A stretch of DNA of 64,000 bases, from positions 1 to 64,000 of the forward strand of contig URNX01000014.1 of the NCBI GenBank assembly GCA_900549415.1. The letters are read 5' to 3'. The stretch's first letter is position 1; each line of letters starts with the position of its first letter. Shown here piece by piece: positions 1 to 9,251 of the stretch. The notes under the pieces were generated by a model that made no database searches, was not told the origin of the DNA, and saw only the letters and a list, made by a program, of their open reading frames with translations. The stretch comes from an uncultured bacterium (lineage in GTDB: Bacteria > Verrucomicrobiota > Lentisphaeria > Victivallales > UBA1829). A program made the position numbers and the translations under genes.

Positions 1-1
1 A

Positions 2-29
2 TTGAATTTTTCTCTTTTTGTGCTATAAT
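2..29 (+). promoter_or_regulatory. sigma70-type promoter of leuCD
   Basis: A -35 box TTGAAT (2-7) and a perfect -10 box TATAAT (24-29) are separated by 16 bases. The -10 is extended by TGC. Transcription would start near base 36, which rules out the ATG at 35 as the leuC start and leaves a leader of about 30 bases, too short for a leucine attenuator. Confidence 0.7.
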
Positions 30-67
30 AAACGATGAAAACCATAGAACCTAAAAAGGAGCAAACA

Positions 68-1354
68 ATGGGCAAAACTGTTGCACAGAAGATTTTCGAT
101 GCACACCGCATCGACACCCCGACCGAGGGAGTCAATGTTCTGAGTCTCGACCGCGTGTTCTGCCACGAGATCACAACCCCGATCGCAATCAACGACCTCG
201 TCGCCCGCGGCAAAGACCGTGTGTTCGACAAGACCAAAATCAAAGCCGTTATCGACCACGTCACCCCCGCCAAGGATTCCAAAACCGCCGAGCAGGGAAA
301 AACCATGCGCGACTGGGCCCGCAGACAGGATATCAAGGATTTCTTTGACATCGGACACAACGGCGTCTGCCACGCGATTTTCCCGGAAAAAGGCTTCGTC
401 CGTCCCGGGTTCACCGTCATCATGGGCGACTCCCACACCTGCACGCACGGAGCGTTCGGCGCATTCGCCGCCGGCGTCGGAACCACCGACCTTGAAGTCG
501 GCATCCTGAAAGGCGTCTGCACCATGCGCACGCCCGAAACCATCAAGGTCAACGTCACCGGAGCCCTTCCCGAAGGCGTCTACGCGAAAGACCTGATCCT
601 CACCATCATCAAGGAACTCACCGTCAACGGCGCAACCGACAAGGTCATCGAATTTGCAGGTCCGGTCATCGACTCCATGAGCATGGAATCCCGCATGACG
701 CTCTGCAATATGGCGATCGAAGCCGGCGGAACCTGCGGCATCTGCTATCCCGATCAGGTCACGGTTGATTACCTCTGGGATTTCATCAAGGACGAGTTCG
801 CTTCCAAAGAAGCGGCTCTCGCCGAATACTCCAAGTGGCGTCCGGACGCCGATGCGGTTTATGCGAAAGTTCTGGAAATCGACGCGACGAAGCTTGAGCC
901 GGTTGTCACGGTCAACTACAAACCCGACCAGGTCCGCACCGTCCGCGAAATGACCGGAACGAAGATCGACCAGGTCTATATCGGCTCCTGCACCAACGGA
1001 CGTATTGAAGACCTGCGCATTGCTGCATCTGTGCTGAAAGGCAAAACAATCAGCCCGAACCTCCGCGCAATCGTCTCCCCCGCGACCCCGAAGATCTACC
1101 GCCAGGCACTCGCCGAAGGTCTGATCCAGATCTTTATGGATGCTGGTTTCTGTGTCACCAACCCGACTTGCGGCGCATGTCTCGGCATGAGCAACGGCGT
1201 TCTGGCGAAGGGCGAAAGCTGCGCCTCCACGACGAACCGCAACTTCAACGGACGCATGGGCAAAGGCGGCATGGTTCACCTGATGAGCCCCGCGACCGCC
1301 GCCGCGACCGCCATCGCCGGTGTCATCACCAACTCTCCGCTCTACAAGGGCTGA
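68..1354 (+). CDS. leuC: 3-isopropylmalate dehydratase large subunit
   Basis: Large subunit of isopropylmalate isomerase, which interconverts 2- and 3-isopropylmalate in leucine synthesis; acts with LeuD in the cytoplasm. The 428-residue protein carries the aconitase-family iron-sulfur ligands: a cysteine in IGSCTNGR and a CxxC pair in NPTCGACLG, plus the GDSHTCTHGA segment. The length fits the short LeuC/homoaconitase type. I chose the ATG at 68, seven bases after AAAGGAG, over the in-frame ATG at 35, which falls at the predicted transcription start. leuD follows after 18 bases, so the two form an operon. Family knowledge leaves a small chance of a homoaconitase or other hydro-lyase role. 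Confidence 0.93.
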   Translation: MGKTVAQKIFDAHRIDTPTEGVNVLSLDRVFCHEITTPIAINDLVARGKDRVFDKTKIKAVIDHVTPAKDSKTAEQGKTMRDWARRQDIKDFFDIGHNGVCHAIFPEKGFVRPGFTVIMGDSHTCTHGAFGAFAAGVGTTDLEVGILKGVCTMRTPETIKVNVTGALPEGVYAKDLILTIIKELTVNGATDKVIEFAGPVIDSMSMESRMTLCNMAIEAGGTCGICYPDQVTVDYLWDFIKDEFASKEAALAEYSKWRPDADAVYAKVLEIDATKLEPVVTVNYKPDQVRTVREMTGTKIDQVYIGSCTNGRIEDLRIAASVLKGKTISPNLRAIVSPATPKIYRQALAEGLIQIFMDAGFCVTNPTCGACLGMSNGVLAKGESCASTTNRNFNGRMGKGGMVHLMSPATAAATAIAGVITNSPLYKG

Positions 1355-1372
1355 AAAAAGGAATCTGACAAA

Positions 1373-1897
1373 ATGAAAAACTTCAGCGGAAAAATTCTGT
1401 TTCTCGACCGTTCCGACATCAATACCGATGAGATCATCCCCGCGAAATATCTGACGGAGCTGACCAAAGAGGCTCTCAAGCCGTACTGCCTTGAGGATCT
1501 CAACATCCCCGGCTTCGACCCGAAGAAGGACATTGCCGGCAAGAGCGTTGTCATCACGCGCGCCAACTTCGGCTGCGGTTCCTCCCGCGAACACGCTCCC
1601 TGGGTGCTGGAATACAACAACATCAATCTCGTCATTGCGGAAAACTTCGCCCGCATCTTCCGTCAGAATATGTTCAACTGCGGACTGATGGCGATCTCCC
1701 TGCCGAAAGCGGATATCGACGATATTTTCGCGACCTTCGCCGGCACGGAAGCCACCTGCGAAACCGATACGGACAAGAAAACCTTCACCATCTCCAACGG
1801 CAAAACCACCAAAGTCTATCCGTTCACAGTCGGTGATTTCGACTTCGAGCTCGTCAAGGCCGGCGGCTGGGTCGATTACGCGGACAGCAAGTACTGA
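1373..1897 (+). CDS. leuD: 3-isopropylmalate dehydratase small subunit
   Basis: Small (swivelling domain) subunit that completes the isopropylmalate isomerase active site with LeuC. The 174-residue product contains the GCGSSREHAPW signature of LeuD/aconitase domain 4 and the usual N-terminal DRSDINTDEIIPAKY segment. The length is typical of the short LeuD class. It lies 18 bases downstream of leuC and is followed by a rho-independent terminator, so leuCD is a two-gene transcript. No leuA or leuB is in the window. Confidence 0.93.
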   Translation: MKNFSGKILFLDRSDINTDEIIPAKYLTELTKEALKPYCLEDLNIPGFDPKKDIAGKSVVITRANFGCGSSREHAPWVLEYNNINLVIAENFARIFRQNMFNCGLMAISLPKADIDDIFATFAGTEATCETDTDKKTFTISNGKTTKVYPFTVGDFDFELVKAGGWVDYADSKY

Positions 1898-1912
1898 TCC
1901 GTTTTGAAAACG

Positions 1913-1957
1913 CAGCGGAAACGCGGTGCATCTGCCGCGCTTCCGCTGTTTTATTTT
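1913..1957 (+). terminator. rho-independent terminator of leuCD
   Basis: A perfect 14-bp stem (1913-1926 with 1935-1948) around an 8-base loop is followed at once by a T-rich tract TTTTATTTT. It ends 15 bases after the leuD stop codon begins its 3' region, as expected for the leuCD transcript. Confidence 0.85.
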
Positions 1958-2000
1958 CCAGCGCTCTGACATTTTTTAGAAATTTGCCGGACAATCCGTC

Positions 2001-2029
2001 TTGTATCACGGCTGATTCGGAAGTATATT
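2001..2029 (+). promoter_or_regulatory. promoter of fumC-hrpB
   Basis: TTGTAT (2001-2006) and TATATT (2024-2029) are separated by 17 bases, 32 bases before the fumC start. The region sits between the leuCD terminator and fumC, where a promoter is needed. Confidence 0.5.
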
Positions 2030-2060
2030 ACCGGATAAAATCAACAAAGAGGATTTCAAA

Positions 2061-3443
2061 ATGTTCAGACTGGAAAGCGACAGCATGGGAACCGTTGAGG
2101 TTCCGGCAGACAAGTACTGGGGAGCGCAGACTCAGCGTTCTCTCCTCCATTTCAATATCGGAAACGATCTCATTCCGCTCGAAGTCATCCGCGGACTCGT
2201 TCTCGTTAAAAAAGCTTCGGCGGAAACCAATTTTGAACTTGGACTCCTCTCCAAAGAGCTCTGCGCCGCAATTCTCGGCGCATGCGATGAAATCCTCAAC
2301 GGCGATTATGACGCTCAATTTCCCCTCAAAGTCTGGATGACCGGAAGCGGAACCCAGAGCAATATGAACGTCAACGAGGTGATCTCCAACCGTGCAAACG
2401 AACTGCTCGGCGGCGAAAAAGGCACAAAAAAGCCCGTTCATCCGAACGACCACGTCAATATGTCGCAGTCCTCGAACGACACCTTCCCCGCGGCTATGCA
2501 CATCGCCGCGGCGGAAATGATCGTCCGCAAGCTTCTGCCCGCACTCAAAACTTTCCTTGAAGAACTCAAAGTCAAGCGCGATGAATTCATGCCGATCGTA
2601 AAAATCGGACGCACCCACCTTCAGGACGCTGTTCCGCTGACCCTCGGACAGGAGTTCTCCGGATACGTTGCCCAGCTCGAATTCGCCATCAAGCGCATCG
2701 AAGCGGCACTCCCCGAACTCTATGAACTCGCGCTCGGCGGAACAGCCGTCGGAACCGGACTCAACGCTCCGAAAGGGTTTGCGGAAAAATCGGCGGAGAA
2801 AATCGCCGCCCAGACCGGGCTTCCCTTTGTGACAGCGCCGAACAAATTCGCCGTGCTCGCCGCGCACGATGCAATTGTCGCAGCCTCTTCCGCAGTCAAA
2901 ACGTGCGCCTGCGCAATGATGAAAATCGCAAACGACATCCGCTGGCTCGCATGCGGCCCCCGCTGCGGATTCGGCGAACTCATTCTGCCCGAAAACGAAC
3001 CGGGTTCCTCCATCATGCCCGGCAAAGTCAATCCGACCCAGTGCGAAGCCATGACCATGGTCTGCACCCAGATCGTCGGGCTCGACGCAGCTGTATCCTT
3101 CGCCGGAACTCAGGGCAACTTTGAACTCAACGTTTTCAAGCCCATGATGATTTTCGACCTGCTCGAAGAAATCCGCATTCTTGCCGATGCGACGCACGGC
3201 TTTACCGAATACGCACTCAAGGGGCTCAAGGCGAATACCGCCCGCATCGCGGAACTCGTCGGCAAATCACTCATGCTCGTAACCGCGCTCAGCCCGGCAA
3301 TCGGATACGACAACGCCGCAAAAATTGCAAAACATGCACATCACAGCGGGCAGACCCTCAAGGAAGCATGCATTGAACTCGGCTTCCTCTCTGCGGAGGA
3401 ATTCGACAAGATTGTCAAGCCGGAAAAAATGGTCAACCGTTGA
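2061..3443 (+). CDS. fumC: class II fumarate hydratase
   Basis: Converts fumarate to L-malate in the TCA cycle; a soluble iron-free homotetramer. The 460-residue protein shows the fumarase/aspartase superfamily signature GSSIMPGKVNPTQCEA, the TGSGTQSNMNVNEV substrate loop and the SSNDTFP segment. The length equals that of typical FumC proteins. Aspartase is the main alternative, but the N-terminus and loop sequences fit FumC better. AGAGGA lies upstream of the ATG. The stop codon overlaps the start of hrpB by 4 bases, so the two are translationally coupled. Confidence 0.93.
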   Translation: MFRLESDSMGTVEVPADKYWGAQTQRSLLHFNIGNDLIPLEVIRGLVLVKKASAETNFELGLLSKELCAAILGACDEILNGDYDAQFPLKVWMTGSGTQSNMNVNEVISNRANELLGGEKGTKKPVHPNDHVNMSQSSNDTFPAAMHIAAAEMIVRKLLPALKTFLEELKVKRDEFMPIVKIGRTHLQDAVPLTLGQEFSGYVAQLEFAIKRIEAALPELYELALGGTAVGTGLNAPKGFAEKSAEKIAAQTGLPFVTAPNKFAVLAAHDAIVAASSAVKTCACAMMKIANDIRWLACGPRCGFGELILPENEPGSSIMPGKVNPTQCEAMTMVCTQIVGLDAAVSFAGTQGNFELNVFKPMMIFDLLEEIRILADATHGFTEYALKGLKANTARIAELVGKSLMLVTALSPAIGYDNAAKIAKHAHHSGQTLKEACIELGFLSAEEFDKIVKPEKMVNR

Positions 3444-5923
3444 TTGATCTTCCTGTAAAATCCGTGCTTCCGCAGCTCGCGGAAGCCTTGCATTCTCACG
3501 GATCGGCGGTTCTCTGCGCCGCGCCCGGAGCGGGAAAAACAACCCTCGTTCCGCCGTTTCTTTATGAAAAATCCGGAGCGGATGCGGGAAAAATTCTCAT
3601 GCTTGAGCCGCGCCGTCTCGCCGCGCGCGCATCGGCGAAACGCATCGCCGCGCTGATGAACACCCCGCTCGGAGGGCTTGTCGGCTATCGCACGCGCTTC
3701 GATTCCAAAGTCTCGCCGGAAACCAGAATAGAGGTGCTGACCGAAGGCATTCTCACGCGCCTGATTCAGGACGATCCGGAACTGTCGGGTGTTCACACCG
3801 TCATTTTCGATGAATTCCACGAACGGAGCATCCATGCGGATCTCGCGCTGGCGCTCTGCCTTGACCTCAAGCAGGCACTGCGCGAAGATCTGCACATTCT
3901 GGTCATGTCCGCCACACTCGATGCGGAACGCGTCTCCGTTCTGCTCGGCGGAGCTCCGGTCATCAACAGTTCCGGCAAAGTCTATCCGGTTCAGACCGTC
4001 CACATTCCGCGCCGCGATCCGCGGGCGCCAGTCGAAAGCGACTTGAGCCGCACGATCCGCCTTGCGCTGGAACAGAATCCGGAAGGCGATCTTCTCGCAT
4101 TTCTGCCCGGTGAAGGGGAAATCCGGCGTTCCGCCGCCCTGCTGAAGGAATCGCTTCCGCCGCAAATCCGGATTGCTCCGCTTTACGGCAACCTGCCGCA
4201 GGAGGAGCAGGACGCCGCAATTGAACCCGATCCGGAACACCGCAAAATCATCCTCTCCACCTCCATCGCCGAAACGAGCCTCACGATTGAGGGCGTACGG
4301 ATTGTGGTTGACTGCGGACTCATGCGCGTGCCGAAATTCTCGCCGCGCAACGGAATGGGACGCCTGGAAACGGTCCGTGTCTCGCTTGCGTCCGCGAATC
4401 AACGCCGCGGACGCGCCGGACGAACCGCCCCCGGAACATGCTACCGTCTTTGGAGCGCGGAGGAAGAGGCGCGCATGGCGCCATTCAACACTCCCGAAAT
4501 TCTCGAAACAGACCTTGTCCCGCTCGTTCTTGAACTGGCAAAATGGGGCGTACGCCCGAATGCAATCGGCTCCATGGCGTGGCTCGATGTTCCGCCGGCG
4601 GCAAAAGTCGCACAGGCGGCGGAACTTCTGCGCGAACTCGGAGCGCTCGACAAGTCCGGCGCGATTACGGAAGAGGGCTCCGCAATGCTCGCCCTTCCCG
4701 TTCATCCCCGCCTCGGACACGCCGTTCTCCGTTCGAAACGCGCGGGATTCGGCGGCACGGCATGCGCTCTTGCCGCTCTCCTCGGAGAGCGCGACCCGCT
4801 CCGCAATGCGGATACTGTAGACCTCCGCCTTCGCCTGAGCGCACTGGAGGGGAAATATTCCTGCGATCCGGGGATTCTGCACCGTCTGCGCGATGCCCTT
4901 CGCCAGACTGCATCCGCCGCCGGCATCCGGGAAAAGACGATTGATCCGGAATCCGCCGGCATTGCAATTGCGCTCGCATATCCCGACCGGATTGCGCGAT
5001 CCCGCTCACCGCGTTCGGGCGACTATGCGCTCTCGAACGGCACTGGAGCAAAACTGCGCGAAACCGATCCGCTCTGTTCCAATGAGTTCCTCGCCCTGGC
5101 GTCGGTGGAAGGCGAAGGAAACAGACAGATCATTTTTTCCGCCGCGCCGATTGCGTTCGCCGACATCAAGGAGTTTCTTCCCGAACTCATTTCCGAAGAT
5201 TTTTGTGTGCATTGGAATCCGGACCGCAAAGCGGTTGAAGCGGAACGGCGCGTGCTGATCGGTTCGCTGGTTGCGGATGCTCGCCCGGCGCTGAACAAAG
5301 TCCCGCAGGAAAAAATTCTTGCTGCGCTTCTCGACGGCATCCGGACGGAGGGAATCAGCGTTCTTCCGTTTGAAAAAGCGACGCAGGCTCTGCGGGAACG
5401 CGTGGAATTTGTCCGCCGTCATCAACCGGATATGTGGCCAGATTTTTCCGATTCGGGCGTTTTGAATTCACTGGAAGAGTGGCTCGCACCGTTTGCTTCC
5501 GGAGCGACGGGGCTCGCACAAATCCGGAAAATCGATCTTCATACCGCGCTGAGCTCCCTGTTGACACATCGGCAGAAAATGGAACTGGCGCGTCTGGCTC
5601 CGGAACGTATCGAGGTTCCGAGCGGTTCCATGATCCGCGTTGATTACTCCTCGCCGGACGGGGTTCCGTTCATGGAAGTCCGCCTTCAGGAGATGTTCGG
5701 GATGCTGGATACTCCGCGAGTGGTTGACGGGCGGGTTCCGGTCACAATCCGCATGCTCTCGCCCGCAATGCGGCCGGTTCAGACAACATCCGACCTGCGC
5801 CATTTCTGGACGGAAAGCTATTTTCTTGTACGCAAAGACCTGCGCGGGCGTTATCCGAAGCACGACTGGCCGGAGAATCCGCTTGAAGCAAAAGCTCATC
5901 GCGGAGTCAGAAAACCGAAATGA
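3440..5923 (+). CDS. hrpB: ATP-dependent helicase HrpB
   Basis: DEAH-type superfamily 2 RNA helicase of the HrpB family. The 827-residue length is typical. Walker A APGAGKTT lies near residues 28-35, followed by the DEFH motif II (FDEFHERS), SAT motif III and the QRRGRAGR motif VI; the C-terminus holds the HrpB-specific domain. The start is a TTG whose last two bases and following A make the fumC stop (TTGA overlap). The N-terminus read from it (LPV..VLPQL) matches the usual HrpB beginning, which supports this rare start. The cellular role of HrpB is poorly known in most bacteria. Confidence 0.9.
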   Translation: MIDLPVKSVLPQLAEALHSHGSAVLCAAPGAGKTTLVPPFLYEKSGADAGKILMLEPRRLAARASAKRIAALMNTPLGGLVGYRTRFDSKVSPETRIEVLTEGILTRLIQDDPELSGVHTVIFDEFHERSIHADLALALCLDLKQALREDLHILVMSATLDAERVSVLLGGAPVINSSGKVYPVQTVHIPRRDPRAPVESDLSRTIRLALEQNPEGDLLAFLPGEGEIRRSAALLKESLPPQIRIAPLYGNLPQEEQDAAIEPDPEHRKIILSTSIAETSLTIEGVRIVVDCGLMRVPKFSPRNGMGRLETVRVSLASANQRRGRAGRTAPGTCYRLWSAEEEARMAPFNTPEILETDLVPLVLELAKWGVRPNAIGSMAWLDVPPAAKVAQAAELLRELGALDKSGAITEEGSAMLALPVHPRLGHAVLRSKRAGFGGTACALAALLGERDPLRNADTVDLRLRLSALEGKYSCDPGILHRLRDALRQTASAAGIREKTIDPESAGIAIALAYPDRIARSRSPRSGDYALSNGTGAKLRETDPLCSNEFLALASVEGEGNRQIIFSAAPIAFADIKEFLPELISEDFCVHWNPDRKAVEAERRVLIGSLVADARPALNKVPQEKILAALLDGIRTEGISVLPFEKATQALRERVEFVRRHQPDMWPDFSDSGVLNSLEEWLAPFASGATGLAQIRKIDLHTALSSLLTHRQKMELARLAPERIEVPSGSMIRVDYSSPDGVPFMEVRLQEMFGMLDTPRVVDGRVPVTIRMLSPAMRPVQTTSDLRHFWTESYFLVRKDLRGRYPKHDWPENPLEAKAHRGVRKPK

Positions 5924-5927
5924 AAAA

Positions 5928-5970
5928 CGGCCGGAGCTGAACCCACAGGAACTCCGACCGCTGTCTTTTT
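5928..5970. terminator. bidirectional terminator between hrpB and the convergent gene
   Basis: Arms 5928-5936 and 5952-5960 pair over 9 positions with one mismatch. On the plus strand the hairpin is followed by a T run (CTGTCTTTTT). On the minus strand it is followed by GTTTTT. It lies between two convergent genes and can serve both. Confidence 0.65.
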
Positions 5971-5980
5971 ATAAAGAGTC

Positions 5981-7102
5981 TTAAATCGACGGTGCGGCAA
6001 CACCTTCCGCCGGAACAATCACGAGCTTTGCCCCCTTCTGCGAAAGCTGTTTGTTCGCCCAGCGCTTGAAATCGTTGACGGCGTAATTCGTCAGATGCGG
6101 CAGAATCTTCTGCTTGGCGCGATCCTGATGCGCAGCGGAACAGCAGCAGACCGGACGGACATTCGTCACAGCAAAAATGTCACCCTCTTCCGCCTCGGCA
6201 AGATGCTGACGAACCCATTTTTTCATGGTATTGATCACGCCAGCCGAAGCAAAGCAGGGAACACCGGGAACAGTAGCTCCATCGGGTCCGACCGCAAGCT
6301 GACTCGCATTCCAGGCGAACGCCGCCATATCGAAAACATCCGTAAATGCGGCTTTCGGTCCGCGGGCGGCTTTGCCGCGCCACGCAAGATACCAGCTCAT
6401 ACGGCGGTTGCGTCCGAACGGAACTTCGACTTCCGGCTGCGGATGATACTGATACAATCCCCAGTCCGCTTCAATCCCCGATGCTGTACGCGCAAGGCGG
6501 TAGCTTGAAGAGGCGTCCGGCTGTAACGCACACCAGCGCCAGTAGTCCTCGCCAACCGCGATTTCCAGAACCGCCCCCTCCATTGTCTCTATCAGCAGAG
6601 CGACGGGAGGACGGACGGAATCGTACAGGACTGTTCCGGCTTCTGCGGATGCGGCGTCGCGCCAGTCGATCCGGTCGAAAGTCACGCCGAACGCGGGAGC
6701 ATCAAGCAGGGCGAACCGGGCGAATTCCCCGTTCAGCTCGAATCCGCCGGCGGAAATGTTCTGCACGCGGAAGGAGGAACGGATGATGAAGTCGGTGGTT
6801 ACGCTCAGAAAACCTTCCATCAGACGGAACTTGCGGTTGATCGAAGGCTCCGCGCCGAACGGAATTGTGCAAACAGTTTCAAGCTGCGCTTCCTCTTCGT
6901 CGTTGGAGAGATGCACCTTGCGGCGGCCGTGAAGCGCAGTTGCTTCCTCCAGCCCGTCGAGTACAGCATAGCGCGAGACGAACTCAAGATTTTTCCCGAG
7001 CTTGAATGTAAAGAGTCCGGGAGACGGCAGATCGAATTCGGCGATCCAGTTTTTTCCGGCGGAACGGAAGCCGCCGTTTTCCAGAGTTTCGATTTCCGGC
7101 AT
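5981..7102 (-). CDS. protein of unknown function, 373 residues
   Basis: I do not recognise this protein. It has no signal peptide, lipobox or membrane segment, so it is probably cytoplasmic. The composition (many aromatic residues, alternating hydrophobic strands in the first 250 residues) suggests a beta-rich fold, perhaps like galactose mutarotase or another sugar-binding sandwich; this is only a guess. The C-terminal 90 residues are more helical, with a run of three cysteines. Its ATG shares one base with the stop codon of the upstream nitroreductase gene, so the two are translationally coupled. A bidirectional terminator follows. Confidence 0.75.
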   Translation of the reverse strand: MPEIETLENGGFRSAGKNWIAEFDLPSPGLFTFKLGKNLEFVSRYAVLDGLEEATALHGRRKVHLSNDEEEAQLETVCTIPFGAEPSINRKFRLMEGFLSVTTDFIIRSSFRVQNISAGGFELNGEFARFALLDAPAFGVTFDRIDWRDAASAEAGTVLYDSVRPPVALLIETMEGAVLEIAVGEDYWRWCALQPDASSSYRLARTASGIEADWGLYQYHPQPEVEVPFGRNRRMSWYLAWRGKAARGPKAAFTDVFDMAAFAWNASQLAVGPDGATVPGVPCFASAGVINTMKKWVRQHLAEAEEGDIFAVTNVRPVCCCSAAHQDRAKQKILPHLTNYAVNDFKRWANKQLSQKGAKLVIVPAEGVAAPSI

Positions 7103-7611
7103 CAGATCACCTCAAAAACTTGCGCCAGCGGCTTGCGGGTCAGCGGAACGGGTTTGAAACCGTCCGCCGCGTATCCAACCGGCGTCATGGCAACCGCGCT
7201 CTCGCCCTCGGGCAGGTTCAGTGCGGCATTTGCAATATCACGATGGAACGCGCAAATCCAGCAGGTTCCGAGTCCTTCCGCCGTTGCCGCGAGAATAAGA
7301 TGTTCCATGATAATGGAGCAGTCGACATCCACAATAGAATCCCCCTCAAGGCGTTTCCATGCGGCAGCGGAGTTGCCGACGACCACGGCGATCGCGGGCG
7401 CATCCGCGAGCCATGCGAACTTGTTCGACTTGCAGAGAGCCGCACGTTTCGCCGGATCGGTCACAAACAGAACACGGAACGGCTGGCGGTTGCAGGCTGT
7501 CGGGGCAAGGTTCACCGCTTCCGCAATATGCTCAACTGCACTCTGCGGAACCGGAGTCGGCTGATAAGAACGAACGCTTCTGCGAGCGCGGATGACATCA
7601 TAAAATTCCAT
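7102..7611 (-). CDS. nitroreductase family FMN-dependent oxidoreductase
   Basis: Small (169-residue) nitroreductase-fold flavoprotein. It starts with the family hallmark DVIRARRSVRSYQ, where the RRSxR segment binds the FMN phosphate, and continues with the NLAPTACNRQPF segment and a C-terminal EGLGTCWI-like stretch. Members reduce nitro groups, quinones or other electrophiles with NAD(P)H; the substrate here is unknown. AAAGGAG lies eight bases before the ATG. It has its own likely promoter at the 3' end of murJ and is coupled to the unknown gene downstream. Confidence 0.88.
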   Translation of the reverse strand: MEFYDVIRARRSVRSYQPTPVPQSAVEHIAEAVNLAPTACNRQPFRVLFVTDPAKRAALCKSNKFAWLADAPAIAVVVGNSAAAWKRLEGDSIVDVDCSIIMEHLILAATAEGLGTCWICAFHRDIANAALNLPEGESAVAMTPVGYAADGFKPVPLTRKPLAQVFEVI

Positions 7612-7640
7612 AGCAGGTTCTCCTTTTTCTAGACGACGCT

Positions 7641-7668
7641 AATATAATATGAAAACAGCGTTTTTCAA
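7641..7668 (-). promoter_or_regulatory. promoter of the nitroreductase gene
   Basis: Read on the minus strand, TTGAAA (7668-7663) and TATATT (7646-7641) are 16 bases apart, about 30 bases before the nitroreductase ATG. The -35 box overlaps the murJ stop codon. Confidence 0.55.
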
Positions 7669-9242
7669 GAACGCTTCAAAAACTTCCGTTTCAGTGTATG
7701 AACCACAGTTGTCGCTTCCCGGATGCGGAACAGGAATGCGAGAAGCGCAAACACAGCTCCAAACACGCAGCTTGCCAGGAACCACGCGCCGCCATGTTTC
7801 GGGATCTGCTCCAGCAGCGCAATTCTGCAGAATCCGCGATACGCAAACCAGGCGGCGAATCCGGCGATCACGGAAACCGCAGCGGTCCGCACGAACAGAT
7901 GAGCCGTGCTTCTCAGCGGCATGCGTCCGAGGTCGCGCCGCAAAATGTAAAGCAGAATAAAATTGTTCAGATACGCCGTCACCGCCGTTGCAAGCGCAAT
8001 TCCGCCCTGCCGCATCGGGTACATGAGCGAAAGACTCAGAATGACATTCAGCACAATGCAGACAATGGAAACATAAACGGGCGTTTTCATCTGTTTGCGC
8101 GAATAGAAGCCCGAAACAGTCACCTTCGTCGCCGCGTATGCCGGAATGCCGAACGCATACCAGAAAAGCGCATACGCGGAGGCGTTCAGTGCCGTCTCGT
8201 CAAATGCGCCGCGCCGGAACAGAATATCAAGAAGATTGCGTCCGAAAAAGAGCATGTAGACCGCCAGCGGAATAGTGATGAACAGCAGCTGACGCATCGA
8301 GCTGAAAAGCATCATCAGCATGGATTTCAACTTTTTTGCGGCGGCGGCTTCGGACATGACGGAAAGAGAAACCGTGCCGAACGCAACGGCGAAAATTCCG
8401 ATCGGCAGATAAATCAGACGGTCGCTATAGGTAAGAGCCGCCGCGGCGTTGTTGTCGATGGACATGGCAATCGTGCGATCGCAGAGAACGCTGATCTGAA
8501 GGGCGGACATGCCGACCAGCCCCGGAAGCGCCAGTTTCAGAATTTCGGGAATGGCGGAGAAATTGAACAGAGTTCCCCGCGAAAACTCCGGAACCATTCC
8601 GAACTTTTTCAAAAGCCCTCCAAGCACAACCAGTTCCAATGCGCCTGAAATCAGCACGGCAATGCCGAGCATCCGCAGGAACTCAAGTGCACTTCCCCTG
8701 CAGAATCCCGCCGCGCCCAATGCCAGCGCAGCAATCAGACAGACATTCAGCAGGAGACTCGCAAGCGCCGGAAGGACAAAGCTCCGGAGAGAATTCAGCA
8801 GAGATGTAATAATGCCGATCAGGCAAATCAGCACACAGTAGGGCATGACAACCGGAGTTGCAAGAAGCATGAGCTTCCAGCGTGTCACGGTCACATGAGG
8901 TTCGATCAGAATTGCGGGAACAGAAACCGCAACGGTAATTGCGGCCAGCAAAAAGGTCAGCCAGATCAGAATGGTGGAGAATTTGCGCCGTGCCGCCTCC
9001 TGCCCCTCAAGTTTGAGCGTGTGGGAAATCAGCGGAATCAGTGCTGTGCCGAGCGCCCCCTCCCCCAGAATCCGGCGGAAGAGGTTCGGCAGCAGAAAGG
9101 CGGTGGACCACGCGCTCATGACGAGTCCGCCGCCGAGAATATGGGCACAGAGAATCTCCCGGAAAAGTCCGAGAATCCGGCTCAGGAAAATCACGAAGGA
9201 ATATCCCATCGTGCTTTTGAAAATTCCCTTGCCGGCCCCCAT
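7665..9242 (-). CDS. murJ: lipid II flippase MurJ (MviN)
   Basis: Inner membrane MOP-superfamily flippase that moves lipid II to the periplasmic side for peptidoglycan synthesis. The 525-residue product opens with the MurJ signature SRILGLFREI and the FRRILGEGAL segment, and shows about 14 hydrophobic segments. The charged motifs of transmembrane helices 1 and 2 (Arg in SRILG, Arg in FRR) are present. It lies 9 bases downstream of ychF on the same strand. murC, murD and murI also occur in the window. Confidence 0.93.
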   Translation of the reverse strand: MGAGKGIFKSTMGYSFVIFLSRILGLFREILCAHILGGGLVMSAWSTAFLLPNLFRRILGEGALGTALIPLISHTLKLEGQEAARRKFSTILIWLTFLLAAITVAVSVPAILIEPHVTVTRWKLMLLATPVVMPYCVLICLIGIITSLLNSLRSFVLPALASLLLNVCLIAALALGAAGFCRGSALEFLRMLGIAVLISGALELVVLGGLLKKFGMVPEFSRGTLFNFSAIPEILKLALPGLVGMSALQISVLCDRTIAMSIDNNAAAALTYSDRLIYLPIGIFAVAFGTVSLSVMSEAAAAKKLKSMLMMLFSSMRQLLFITIPLAVYMLFFGRNLLDILFRRGAFDETALNASAYALFWYAFGIPAYAATKVTVSGFYSRKQMKTPVYVSIVCIVLNVILSLSLMYPMRQGGIALATAVTAYLNNFILLYILRRDLGRMPLRSTAHLFVRTAAVSVIAGFAAWFAYRGFCRIALLEQIPKHGGAWFLASCVFGAVFALLAFLFRIREATTVVHTLKRKFLKRS

Positions 9243-9251
9243 TGAAACACC

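Noticed and set aside
30..67. Leucine attenuator or T-box before leuC
   Set aside because: The predicted transcription start lies near base 36, leaving only about 30 bases of leader. No leader peptide or terminator fits.
23..1972. Long open frame of 649 codons on the minus strand
   Set aside because: It lies opposite leuC and leuD, has no recognisable domain, and repeats Gly/Asp/Val-rich codons that mirror the real genes. A coding shadow.
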